A DNA stretch of 24,458 nucleotides, from the NCBI GenBank assembly GCA_964555565.1, contig CAZKTF010000024.1:1-24458 (forward strand), written 5' to 3'. The translations under genes and the position numbers were made by a program. A model generated the notes under the pieces. It saw nothing but the letters and a program-made list of their open reading frames with translations, was not told the origin of the DNA and ran no database searches. The DNA is from CAZKTF01 sp964555565 (GTDB lineage: Bacteria; Planctomycetota; JAJSAM01; JAKLKS01). Shown in pieces: positions 1-6,785 of this stretch; the first letter of the stretch is position 1; every line of letters begins with the position of its first letter.

Positions 1-189
1 CACCCCCCGAACCGGACAAATCCGTGAGCCCCTATGTCAGGAGGTCTGGACTCTCTGAGCAGAGGCTCTCCCCGTACATCGCGGTGACCTCGCGGAGCCT
101 GCCGCGGTACTCGCGGTACCCCGCCGCGCGGGACGTTGCACTTCTCTGGCCGCGACGCCTCGCGGCCATCCGCTCCCGATCGCTCGGCG
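1..189. other. Window-edge stretch without a supported gene
   Basis: This stretch lies downstream of the fibronectin-III gene, which ends at 190 on the minus strand. Open frames cross it on both strands, but they are only the long chance frames expected at this GC content. I see no clear terminator, RNA gene or start signal. Confidence 0.4.
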
Positions 190-909
190 TCACTGCGTCG
201 AGAAGGACCCCTCGGACAGGGTCTGGTTCCCGCCGACCTCGATCGACAACACCTCGAAGAGGTAGTGCGTGCCGGGATCGAGGAACTCGCGCGGAACGGA
301 CAGGCTCGTGGCGCCGGCCCCGAGGTTGACGGTGTAGGTCCGGCTCTGGTCCGGCTTCTCCACGATCACCTGGTAGCCCGCGATCTGGATTCCCGCCGGG
401 GTCGTCACGGGGTTCCATCGGACGACGAGGGTGTCCGGGTCCACGACCTCGTCCAGGGCGGGCGCCACGATGGTCGGGCCGTCCGGAACGTTGTGCGTGA
501 GCGTCGCCGTGCCCGCCTGCGTCTCTCCCTCGACCCCCTTTGCCACGAAGCGGTATTGGCCTTCCGGGAACAGCGCCAGGAGTTCTTCGCGCGGCACCTC
601 CGTAAGCGCCGGCTCCGCGCCTTCGAAGAACAGTTCCGTCATCCCGAAACGACCGAATCCTCGCCCGCTGCCCGCAACCCGGAAGACCTCGCGCCCCGCG
701 GGGTTGAAGATCTTGAGGCTCTTCCAGTCCTCGCCGTCCAGGGAGATGTGAAACCCCAGGTCGTTGGCCGTCGCGTTGTACTCGATGTAGATCTTCGCGA
801 ACTTGAGGGGGACCGTCGGTCTGGCGGCCCGAATCGTTCCCGCCGACGTCGAGACCACCGATGCTCCCAGCAAGAGGACTGGACTCGCCCACATCCACCG
901 CTTGTTCAT
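190..909 (-). CDS. Secreted fibronectin type III domain protein
   Basis: Predicted secreted protein of 239 residues. The N-terminus (MNKRWMWASPVLLLG then ASVVSTSAG) is a signal peptide. Residues about 30-130 form a beta-rich region that I do not recognise. Residues about 140-239 look like a fibronectin type III fold: a Pro-rich entry, a V-R-W-N-P strand, a G-Y-Q-V-I-V-E strand and a Y-L-F-E-V-L strand. FN3 domains usually act as adhesion or spacer modules, so no reaction is implied. The ATG at 909 was chosen because the signal peptide starts there and an AGGAG lies just upstream; longer upstream reading lacks any domain. It is divergent from the selenoprotein gene at 1380 with about 470 nt between them. 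Confidence 0.75.
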   Translation of the reverse strand: MNKRWMWASPVLLLGASVVSTSAGTIRAARPTVPLKFAKIYIEYNATANDLGFHISLDGEDWKSLKIFNPAGREVFRVAGSGRGFGRFGMTELFFEGAEPALTEVPREELLALFPEGQYRFVAKGVEGETQAGTATLTHNVPDGPTIVAPALDEVVDPDTLVVRWNPVTTPAGIQIAGYQVIVEKPDQSRTYTVNLGAGATSLSVPREFLDPGTHYLFEVLSIEVGGNQTLSEGSFSTQ

Positions 910-1366
910 GATCCGCGCTCCTGTCTGTCCCACGCGCCCTCCGCCCGCCCGGAACTGTTCCGAGGCTCGTGGCGAAACGCGCGACCGTGACCGTCCCGCC
1001 CGACCGCCGGGCGAGCTTCGACCGATGATCGAGACGGGCCGGTTCGCCGGCGACCGTGTGCCGCCGCATGACGGCAAGGCTCGACCGATGCACACCGCAT
1101 CCTGGCTCCCGAAGATGACGCAAGCGTGAACGGCCGCCCCAGCCCGCCGCGGCGAGTCCGGGCGGAGGTCGACCTCGGTGCCTGCCGTCGCGTTCCTCCT
1201 CGCCGAGAGGGCGGACCCCGCCCGGCCTGCGATCCGAAGAACGGACAGGACGCCCGCGGTGCCGCTCATGTTCGGCTCCCATCCTCGGGACGGGGAGTGA
1301 ACCCACGATGAACGCCGATGCGCCACGGGGGAGGAGCCCCGCCGTGCATCCCGCGCATCGGTTCGC
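910..1366. other. Divergent intergenic region, no gene seen
   Basis: About 460 nt separate two divergent genes. Open frames cross it on both strands but encode Arg/Pro/Gly-rich sequence with no recognisable domain, typical of chance frames in GC-rich DNA. It probably holds the promoter of the leftward FN3 gene. No convincing hairpin or repeat was seen. Confidence 0.4.
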
Positions 1367-1372
1367 TAGGAT
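1367..1372 (+). promoter_or_regulatory. Candidate -10 box (TAGGAT), leaderless start
   Basis: TAGGAT ends 7 nt before the ATG at 1380. A start site about 7 nt downstream of a -10 box would fall on the ATG, and no Shine-Dalgarno sequence is visible. The same spacing recurs at three other selenoprotein genes in the window. No clear -35 box is seen. Confidence 0.4.
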
Positions 1373-1379
1373 CGTGCCC

Positions 1380-2351
1380 ATGCGTCGGCCCCCGCGCCGG
1401 GTGTTCCCCTGGACGCTCGCAGGGGTGCTGGCCGTGCTCGCGGCGCCGGCGGCCGGGGCGCAGGACGCCGCCGGTGGATCCGCGAAGAAGGCCCCGGGCT
1501 TCGAGGCGGCCGCCGACCTGCCGACGGCGCTGGCGGGGGCGCTCGCGCGGGCGAAGCGGGACAACCAGCGGGTGCTCGCGGTCCTCGGCAAGGAGAAGGA
1601 CGAGGGGTCGATCCGCCTCGCCGCCCTCCTCCGGGAGGACCCGAAGGTGAAGCGGAAGGTCCTCTACGAGTACCGGGTGGTGAAGGTGGACGGCGGGGCC
1701 CGGGACGCGAACCGGGAGCTGGCGCTCAGGCTCGGCGCGGACCTCGAGAAGGTCCCGCTCCCGTTCCTCTCGGTTCTCGGAGCCGACGGGAAGGTCCTCG
1801 CGACGGAGGACCCGGCGGCCCTCCGCGACGGGGCGCGGCTGGACCCGGGCAAGGTGCTCGCGTTCCTCGAGCGCTGGCAGGCCGCGCCCCGGGACGCCCG
1901 GGCGCTCCTCAAGGGCGCCCTCGAGGAGGCCGCGCGCACGGAGCGGAAGGTCCTCGTCCACCTTGGCGCGCCCTGGTGAGGGTGGTGCGGCGAGCTCGAG
2001 GAGTTCCTCGGGCGCGACGACGTGGCGGGGGTGCTGGGGAAGGACCTCGTCCTGCTCAAGATCGACACGGACCGGATGACCGACGGCGCGGCCGTCGCGA
2101 AGGAGCTGCGCCGCTCGGCGGAGGGCGGCATCCCCTGGATGGTCATCCTCGACGGCGCGGGGAAGAAGGTCGCGGACTCGGATGGACCGAAGGGGAACAC
2201 CGGCTACCCGGCGGAGCCCGAGGAGATCGCCCACTTCCTCGTCATGCTCCGGAAGGCCGCGCGCCGGGCGACCGAGGCCGACCTCCTCGCGGTGGAGAAG
2301 GTCCTCAAGGACCGCGCGGCGGCGATCGCCGCGGGGAGAGCCGCCCGCTGA
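1380..2351 (+). CDS. Selenoprotein: tandem thioredoxin-like domains, UGWC active site
   Basis: Predicted exported thiol/selenol oxidoreductase of 323 residues, with the TGA at 1977-1979 read as selenocysteine (Sec200). Residues 1-27 are a signal peptide (RRPPRR, hydrophobic core, AAGAQ). Residues about 47-167 form a first thioredoxin-like domain whose CxxC position is degenerate (GKEKDEGS) but which keeps the V-P-L-P cis-proline region. Residues about 185-310 form a second one: H-L-G-A-P-W-U-G-W-C, then L-V-L-L-K-I-D-T-D and the cis-Pro motif G-I-P-W-M-V-I-L. The sequence before the TGA ends exactly at the thioredoxin W, and the same frame continues with GWC and the rest of the fold, so U replaces the first Cys of CGWC. 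A conventional call would stop at 1979 or begin near 2022. The ATG at 1380 starts the signal peptide; an upstream ATG at 1308 adds non-signal sequence. The redox partner is unknown. Confidence 0.88.
1977..1979 (+). other. In-frame TGA read as selenocysteine (Sec200)
   Basis: The TGA sits between the codons for A-P-W and G-W-C, the position of the first cysteine in a thioredoxin CGWC motif. The reading frame stays open for another 124 codons of thioredoxin-like sequence. Confidence 0.88.
1995..2012 (+). promoter_or_regulatory. Candidate SECIS hairpin (loop AGTT)
   Basis: CTCGAGG pairs with CCTCGGG (7 bp including one U-G) around the loop AGTT. The loop starts 22 nt after the TGA. Bacterial SECIS elements lie in the coding region just downstream of the UGA and need a G-U in the apical loop. 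A similar AGTT loop follows the TGA of the HEAT selenoprotein gene. Confidence 0.55.
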
Positions 2352-2387
2352 AGGTCGTCCCGCGGAGGTGCAGGCCCGGCCCCGCCC

Positions 2388-2774
2388 TCAGGCCGGCGGC
2401 AGCCCCAGGGCCGCGCGGAGGTTGTCCGCGGTGATGGGCTTCTGGAGGAAGCCGTCCATCCCCTCCGCCACGTACTTCTCCCGGTCGGCGGCGCTGCCGA
2501 GCGCGGTGGAGGCGATGATCCGCGGCCTGCGTTCCGCCGGCACGGTCCGGAGGATCTCCCGCACGGCCTCGAGGCCGCCCATCACGGGCATCTGGATGTC
2601 CATCAGGACGACGTCGAAGCGGCCCGCCTGGACCGCGGCCACGCCCGCCTTCCCGTCGTTGACGGCCTCCGCCTGCGCGCCGAGGTGGCGGAGGAGCATG
2701 AGGGTCACGGTCCGGATGACGGGGTCGTCGTCCACGACGAGGACGCGCAAGGGCGATCCTTCCTGGTCATCCAT
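2388..2774 (-). CDS. Single-domain response regulator (receiver only)
   Basis: Stand-alone REC protein of 128 residues, expected to be phosphorylated by a histidine kinase and to signal by protein-protein contact because no output domain follows. Acidic cluster D15-D17 (V-L-V-V-D-D-D-P), phosphoacceptor D59 in V-V-L-M-D-I-Q-M-P, the switch residue in I-I-A-S-T-A and K112 in L-Q-K-P are all present. The start at 2774 fits the domain boundary. A TATCAT box at 2807-2812 on the same strand is a candidate -10. The gene is convergent with the Sec thioredoxin gene and divergent from the thioredoxin lipoprotein. The kinase partner is not evident; the hybrid kinase at 16390 carries its own receiver. 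Confidence 0.9.
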   Translation of the reverse strand: MDDQEGSPLRVLVVDDDPVIRTVTLMLLRHLGAQAEAVNDGKAGVAAVQAGRFDVVLMDIQMPVMGGLEAVREILRTVPAERRPRIIASTALGSAADREKYVAEGMDGFLQKPITADNLRAALGLPPA

Positions 2775-2857
2775 GGAGGCCGCCCCCGGCGGCGGGCGCG
2801 CCCGGGATGATACCGCGGCACCGGGCGGGGGAGTGCGGTGCGGGGACGGGATCGGGA

Positions 2858-2863
2858 TAGACT
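2858..2863 (+). promoter_or_regulatory. Candidate -10 box (TAGACT)
   Basis: TAGACT lies 29 nt before the ATG of the thioredoxin lipoprotein gene at 2893. That gene also has an AGGAG ribosome binding site, so this looks like a conventional leadered promoter. No convincing -35 box is seen. Confidence 0.4.
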
Positions 2864-2892
2864 CGGGCGGTCGCGGGGCCAGGAGATCGACC

Positions 2893-3576
2893 ATGCGCGG
2901 CCGTCTGCCCTTCTGTGTGGCTCTCGCTCTCGTCTCGGGTGCGTGCGCCGGGGACAGGGCCTCCGCGCCGCCGTCCACGGTCCCGAAGCCGTCGCCGCCG
3001 GCCGCCGTGGGTCCCCCGGAGCCGGCGGATGCCGGGTCCCCGGCCGCCGCGCCCGCGGGGCTCATGAGCGGCGCCCTCCCCGGCGACCGGGTCCCCTCCT
3101 TCCGGGCCACCGTGCGCCGCGCGGGCGGCGACGCGGCGCGCGAGGAGCCCTTCGACTCCCTGGCGACCCGGTCCGCGACCGTCTACATCGTGAACAGCAC
3201 GCAGTGCCCCTACTGCCGGGACTACGTCGGGCGGATGCGGCGGATCGAGGACGCGTACATGCCGCGGGGCGTGGACGTGGTGCACGTGTTCCCGAACCGG
3301 GCGGAGCCCGCCGCCGAGAAGGTCCGGTGGCACGCGCAGCAGGGGTTCCGGGGGGGGCAGATCCTCGACGGGGACGCCTCCATCGCGCGCCTGCTGGAGG
3401 CCGACAAGACCCCGACCGTGGTCCTCGTGGACGCGAGGGGGGTCATCGTGTACCGCGGGGCCATCGACGACGCGCCCGAGGGGGGCCGGGTGGGGGCGAC
3501 GTACCTGGCCGACGCGATCGAGGCGCACCTCGCGGGGAAGCCCGTCGCCGTCTCCTCGACCGAGCCCGCCGGCTGA
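2893..3576 (+). CDS. Thioredoxin-like lipoprotein with CPYC active site
   Basis: Predicted envelope thiol-disulfide oxidoreductase of 227 residues. The N-terminus (MRGRLPFCVALALVSGAC) is a lipoprotein signal with lipobox S-G-A-C. A Pro/Ala-rich linker runs to about residue 60. The thioredoxin-like domain spans about residues 70-215 with the redox motif N-S-T-Q-C-P-Y-C-R-D and the cis-proline stretch K-T-P-T-V-V-L-V-D. The redox site uses two ordinary cysteines, unlike the selenoproteins on both sides, which is a useful internal contrast. An AGGAG precedes the ATG by 7 nt. It resembles the redoxin/TlpA group that reduces periplasmic proteins; the substrate is unknown. It converges on the haem/PDZ selenoprotein gene. 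Confidence 0.85.
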   Translation: MRGRLPFCVALALVSGACAGDRASAPPSTVPKPSPPAAVGPPEPADAGSPAAAPAGLMSGALPGDRVPSFRATVRRAGGDAAREEPFDSLATRSATVYIVNSTQCPYCRDYVGRMRRIEDAYMPRGVDVVHVFPNRAEPAAEKVRWHAQQGFRGGQILDGDASIARLLEADKTPTVVLVDARGVIVYRGAIDDAPEGGRVGATYLADAIEAHLAGKPVAVSSTEPAG

Positions 3577-3589
3577 CCCACGGAGTTCT

Positions 3590-3610
3590 GACCCGTCCGG
3601 CGGACGGGTC
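3590..3610. terminator. Bidirectional terminator hairpin between convergent genes
   Basis: GACCCGTCC and GGACGGGTC form a perfect 9-bp stem with the 3-nt loop GGC. It lies between the stop codons at 3576 (+) and 3624 (-), where a shared terminator is expected. No long T-run follows on either strand. Confidence 0.6.
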
Positions 3611-3623
3611 GCGCCCGGTCGCG

Positions 3624-4904
3624 TCAGGGAACCGGCAGGCGGACCTTCTCCCGCTTCCCGTCGTGGACGATGGTGAGCGAGACGGACTCCCCCCGGACCT
3701 TCTCCTTGAAGAGGTAGGTGAGCCACCGGTTCTCGGAGATCGGCGCGGCGCTGCCGTCGATCTCGACCACGAAGTCCCCGACGGCGAGGCCGGCGCGCTG
3801 GGCCGGTCCCACCTTCGGGAAGCCCCTCACGCGCACGCACAGCGCGTCGTCCTTCACGCCGAGCGCCCGGCGCTGGTCGGGGGTCGCCTCCTGCCACCCG
3901 AAGGGCCTGAGCGCGTGGGTGGAGGTGCGCCAGGTCACGTCCTCGCCGCGGCGCCAGTCGGCGGCGAGCCTAAGGGTGAGCCCCTGGCGCGCGTTCCCCC
4001 GGTCCACCTCGGCCGCGATGTCGCAGGGCGCTTTTGCGTGCTGGAGCACCCACTGCACGTCGGCGATCGAGATCATCGGCTGGCCTTCGAGCGTGGCGAT
4101 GCGGTCCCCCGGGAGGAAACCCGCCTGCGCGGCGGCCGAGCCCGTGGCCACGGACTTCACCGTGGCCCGCTCGTCGAGGGCGAGCGCGAGGCCCAGGCGG
4201 TCGGGCTTGGGGTAGGGCCAGAGGAGCTCGTCCGGGAGGGGCTTGCGGGCCTCCCGCGGCACGCTCCGCAGCGCCTCCCACACGTGGTGGCAGTGCGCGC
4301 AGCCCCGGGGGGGGTTCTCGGCGAAGCGGCTCTTGAAAATCGGGAAGGAGCGGATCTCGTTGGCGTGCGGAGGGGGTCCCCGCTTGCCCGCCAGAGACGC
4401 CTTGTTCGCGGGGTACCCCGCGTGGACCTCGAGGGCGCCCTCGAGGGCCTTCTCGAAGCCGGGGACGGAGACGTCCACGCCCGCGTCGGCCCCCCCGCTG
4501 GCCCGGGTGCCGTAGCGGCCGTAGATGGTGCGGTCGGCGTTGAGGAAGAACGCGAGCCACGTCTCGTCGTAGTCGAACTGGAACAGCGACAGGTCCACGC
4601 CCTCCATCTCCACGGCGCGGACGCAGACGAAACGGTCGAGCAGATCGGCCATCCTCTTCGTGCTGCGACGCGCGACCTGCGCGTCGATGGTCCTGCAGGA
4701 CCCTCAGGGCACTCAGCGGAAGACGACGCAGACCGGCTTCCGCTCCCGGACGGCGCGGAGGAAGGCAGCGTCGATGTCGTCGTAGTTCCAGTCGCCGACG
4801 ATGCCGAAGTCGTTGAGGTCCTTCTGGAGGTCGGCCTTGGTGTCTTTGCCGGCGGCAACGGCGACGCCCAGCGCCAGGATGAGCAGCACCCACAGTTTAC
4901 GCAC
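3624..4904 (-). CDS. Selenoprotein with two Sec: thioredoxin-like + haem c + PDZ protein
   Basis: Predicted exported redox protein of 426 residues with TGA at codons 64 and 67. Residues 1-19 (MRKLWVLLILALGVAVAAG) are a signal peptide. Residues about 28-150 form a thioredoxin-like domain whose beta strand K-P-V-C-V-V-F-R leads into U64-V-P-U67-G-S-C70, a C-x2-C-x2-C pattern with the first two Cys replaced by Sec. At about residues 202-206, C-A-H-C-H-H is a CxxCH c-type haem motif. PDZ-like domains follow at about 239-293 (L-G-L-A-L then Q-A-G-F-L-P-G-D-R-I) and about 355-426 (Q-R-A-G-L-A-V-G-D-F-V-V-E-I). The GTG at 4904 starts the signal peptide; a call from the ATG at 4652 would lose the secretion signal and active site. 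The role could be peroxide or thiol reduction coupled to electron transfer; that is inference. Confidence 0.85.
4667..4685 (-). promoter_or_regulatory. Candidate SECIS hairpin (loop AGGTC)
   Basis: On the minus strand GACGCGC and GCGCGTC form a perfect 7-bp stem around the loop AGGTC. The loop begins 25 nt after the second TGA (4704-4706). From memory, the E. coli fdhF SECIS apical loop also contains A-G-G-U-C, which makes this the most convincing SECIS candidate in the window. Confidence 0.65.
4689..4702 (-). promoter_or_regulatory. Second hairpin next to the double-TGA site
   Basis: GGTCC-TGCA-GGACC is a perfect inverted repeat beginning 1 nt after the second TGA, with its loop 15 nt after the first TGA. 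It could help decode the first TGA, but its loop lacks G-U and it is too close to serve the second TGA. Confidence 0.35.
4704..4706 (-). other. In-frame TGA read as selenocysteine (Sec67)
   Basis: This is the second of two TGA codons spaced nine bases apart, in U-V-P-U-G-S-C. It takes the middle Cys position of a C-x2-C-x2-C pattern, and the frame stays open to the stop at 3624. Confidence 0.83.
4713..4715 (-). other. In-frame TGA read as selenocysteine (Sec64)
   Basis: This is the first TGA. It directly follows the beta strand K-P-V-C-V-V-F-R that precedes the redox site in thioredoxin-like folds. Only V-P separates it from the second TGA. Confidence 0.83.
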
Positions 4905-4910
4905 GGGGCC

Positions 4911-4916
4911 AGTCTA
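4911..4916 (-). promoter_or_regulatory. Candidate -10 box (TAGACT), leaderless start
   Basis: TAGACT on the minus strand ends 6 nt before the GTG at 4904. No Shine-Dalgarno sequence fits in the gap (GGCCCC), so transcription would start at or next to the start codon. Confidence 0.45.
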
Positions 4917-5047
4917 CACTAGGGGTCAGACCCCTCGTGTATTCGCGTGGCGAGCGCAAGCCCTTTGCCTCCGCGAACTTGCGTCGCGTCAAACCGCGAG
5001 CGTTTGCAACTTCAAACGCGTGGGGTCTGACCCCGGCGTTTGCAACT
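4917..5047. repeat. Intergenic repeat block with two GGGGTCWGACCCC palindromes
   Basis: GGGGTCAGACCCC lies at 4922-4934 and GGGGTCTGACCCC at 5022-5034. Between them is a sequence (GCGAGCGCAA, then GAACTTGCGTCG, then GCGTTTGCAA) that recurs in the same order near 10571-10620. GCGTTTGCAA-type words also recur near 6645-6700. The block fills the gap between the SRPBCC gene and the haem/PDZ selenoprotein gene. It behaves like a dispersed REP/MITE-like element; no transposase is in the window. Confidence 0.6.
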
Positions 5048-5482
5048 TCACCCCGCGCCGCCGAGGCGCTCCTGGAGGAGGGGGATGGCCCGGTCGAGGT
5101 TGCGCGCGTAGATCCAGGCGAAGAGGCGGCCGAGGGTGGCGACGCCGAGGCCGGACCCGTCGATCGTGAAGGTGATGCGCGTGCCGCCCCCGGCGTCCGC
5201 CTCCAGGACGTGGTCGTAGAGGACCGTGAGCCACAGGAAGGGCCCCGCCCAGGCCCAGCGGCGGCCGGGGTCGATCGAGGTCACCCGAAAGGTCGAACGG
5301 ATGCCGTTCGTGAGCCGGATGGTCCCGCGGCTCGAGGGCCCGAGGGGGCCGGCCGGCTCGAGTTCGACCGACCGGATGTGCCGCGCCCACGCGGGCCAGG
5401 TCCGGACGGCGCCGAGTTCCGCCCACGCCTCCGCGGGGGAGGCCCGCACGCGGAACGTCCGCGCAAGCATCCGGCGGGGCAT
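5048..5482 (-). CDS. SRPBCC (START/Bet v1-like) family protein
   Basis: Protein of 144 residues with the layout of the SRPBCC helix-grip fold. The N-terminal strand L-A-R-T-F-R-V-R-A-S-P-A-E-A-W is typical of polyketide-cyclase/dehydrase-like members. A central T-I-R-L-T-N strand and G-R-R-W-A-W, then a late strand T-R-I-T-F-T-I-D and a long C-terminal helix follow. These proteins bind hydrophobic ligands in a cavity; the ligand is not predictable. No signal peptide is seen. ATG 5482 lies 8 nt after the stop of the HEAT selenoprotein gene, suggesting one transcript; ATG 5470 is an alternative start. Confidence 0.75.
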   Translation of the reverse strand: MPRRMLARTFRVRASPAEAWAELGAVRTWPAWARHIRSVELEPAGPLGPSSRGTIRLTNGIRSTFRVTSIDPGRRWAWAGPFLWLTVLYDHVLEADAGGGTRITFTIDGSGLGVATLGRLFAWIYARNLDRAIPLLQERLGGAG

Positions 5483-5490
5483 CCGCGCGA

Positions 5491-6597
5491 CTACTTCCAG
5501 GCCTTCGAGAGCTTCTCGCGCGCGGCGGCGTCGTAGGGGTCGGGGAAGGGGACCCTTCGGCCGGTGAGCTTCTCCAGCGCGGCGTGGACCGCCTTCGCGA
5601 GCCCCAAGCACATGCGCGCCTCCGCGTCCCCCGAGGCCGGCCTCGGGTAGGACGCCGCGAGCGTGTCGCGCACCGCGGGACGCGCCTTCTCGACGCGCGT
5701 GGCGATGGCCCCGAGCGCGTCCACGGAGGTCCGCGTGAGGCCGTTGCGGTACTCGCCGGACGCGGCGTGGGGCCGGATGACCTCCACCGAGTCGGCGTCG
5801 CCGCACGTGGCCAGCGCCTCCACGGCGCGGATGCGAAGCACGTTGGGGTTGAGGCTCGCCCCGGGCTCGCGCACGAGCGCCTCGAGGGGGCGGGCGGCCT
5901 CGGGCGTGCCGGCCTTCCTCAGCGCCTCGCAGGCGAGGAACCGCAGGGGGTCGTTGGGGACCTCGAGGAGGGCGGCGGCCTTCGGCGCGACGGCCTCGGG
6001 GGCCTTCGCCACGAGGACCTCCAGAGCCCGGATGCGGACGACGAGGTCGGGGTCCTCGAGCGCCTTGCGCGCCTCGGGCACGGAGCCGGACTTCTCGAGC
6101 GCGGCGGCCCGCTCGTCCGCCAGACGGATGCGGTCGGCGGCCTCGACGGAGCGGGCGGGAGCGACGCGCACGCGGTCCATGGCGGCGAGGAAGCCATCGA
6201 CGGCGCGCCCGGTGTCGGCGAGGACCTCCATCGTCTCGGGGTGGACGAGGAGGTGCTGGGGGTAGGCCGACATCCCCAGGCGGAGGCAGACGCGCTCCGC
6301 CGCCAGGTCCTCGGGGCCCTTCGAGAAGTCCCGGTACACGTAGAGCCACACGGCCTTGCCGTAGGCGGGCCTCAACTCCGCGCGGGGGAGCAACTGCCCC
6401 TCCATGATGACGCAGTGGGGTCAGTGGGTCTTCGTGAGGTAGACGAAGACCGGCTTCCCCTCCTTGAGCGCGCGGGCCTGCGCCTCGTGGAAGTCGCGCA
6501 TCCAGGGCGGGCCCGGGGGCGGGGTCTCGCTCCCGGCGTGGGCGGCGCCCGAGGTGGCCGCGAGCGCCAGCGTCACGGGGAGGAGCAGGTTTCGCAT
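5491..6597 (-). CDS. Selenoprotein: thioredoxin-like domain (UPHC) plus HEAT-like repeats
   Basis: Predicted exported protein of 368 residues with the TGA at codon 59. Residues 1-21 (MRNLLLPVTLALAATSGAAHA) are a signal peptide. Residues about 33-145 are thioredoxin-like: a helix rich in A and K, the strand K-P-V-F-V-Y-L, then T-K-T-H-U59-P-H-C62, and later the cis-Pro region Y-P-Q-H-L-L-V-H-P. Residues about 165-310 are helical repeats resembling HEAT/PBS-lyase repeats (D-P-D-L-V-V-R-I-R-A-L-E-V-L; N-D-P-L-R-F-L-A-C-E-A-L; V-L-R-I-R-A-V-E-A-L), probably a protein-binding scaffold. The TGA replaces the first Cys of a CPHC motif. A call from the ATG near 6405 would lose signal peptide and active site. 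The SRPBCC gene follows 8 nt later. Confidence 0.85.
6386..6400 (-). promoter_or_regulatory. Candidate SECIS hairpin (loop AGTT, bulged U)
   Basis: On the minus strand GGGGC pairs with GC-CCC around the loop AGTT, with one bulged T. The loop begins 25 nt after the TGA. The E. coli SECIS also has a required bulged U, but on the 5' side. The stem is short, so support comes mainly from position and from the same AGTT loop at 2002-2005. Confidence 0.45.
6421..6423 (-). other. In-frame TGA read as selenocysteine (Sec59)
   Basis: The TGA lies in T-K-T-H-U-P-H-C, the first Cys position of a thioredoxin CPHC-type motif. The open frame upstream holds the signal peptide and first strand; downstream it continues for 309 codons. 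Confidence 0.86.
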
Positions 6598-6605
6598 CGG
6601 GCGCG

Positions 6606-6611
6606 AGTGTA
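6606..6611 (-). promoter_or_regulatory. Candidate -10 box (TACACT), leaderless start
   Basis: TACACT on the minus strand ends 8 nt before the ATG at 6597. The intervening CGCGCCCG holds no Shine-Dalgarno sequence. Confidence 0.4.
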
Positions 6612-6616
6612 CCAAA

Positions 6617-6729
6617 GGGGTCAGACCCCACGCGTCATGGGGAAGCGTTTGCGAATGCAAACGGGTGGGGTCTGACCCCGAGCGTGAGCGTTTGCAAACG
6701 CGCTCGAGGGAAGCGTGGGGTCTGACCCC
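6617..6729. repeat. Cluster of three GGGGTCWGACCCC palindromes and CGTTTGC hairpins
   Basis: GGGGTCAGACCCC lies at 6617-6629, and GGGGTCTGACCCC at 6667-6679 and 6717-6729. Between them are a perfect hairpin CGTTTGC-GAAT-GCAAACG (6646-6663) and the 14-bp palindrome GCGTTTGCAAACGC (6688-6701). The cluster fills the divergent gap between the HEAT selenoprotein gene and the giant repeat gene. Confidence 0.6.
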
Positions 6730-6743
6730 GTGCGTTGGCAGCA

Positions 6744-6749
6744 TAGAAT
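6744..6749 (+). promoter_or_regulatory. Candidate -10 box (TAGAAT)
   Basis: TAGAAT lies 36 nt before the TTG start at 6786, close behind the repeat cluster. TCTGAC at 6721-6726, inside the last palindrome, is at roughly -35 spacing but is a weak match. Confidence 0.4.
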
Positions 6750-6785
6750 GGGCGAGAGCCGTTTGCGCAGGCGGGGAGGTTCGCC

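Noticed and set aside
24..329. Short plus-strand open frame at the left edge
   Set aside because: Arg/Ser/Pro-rich, no start signal, antisense to the FN3 protein gene.
2182..2892. Long plus-strand frame reaching into the thioredoxin lipoprotein gene
   Set aside because: The part before 2893 is antisense to the receiver gene; the true start is the ATG at 2893 with AGGAG and a lipoprotein signal.
4917..5047. CRISPR-like array in the repeat-rich intergenic region
   Set aside because: Palindromes are irregularly spaced, vary in orientation, and no unique spacers of constant length lie between them.
3624..6597. Pseudogenes or frameshifts at the interrupted thioredoxin genes
   Set aside because: Only TGA interrupts them, always at the catalytic position, with the same frame on both sides and intact domains. 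Random decay would show other stops and frameshifts.
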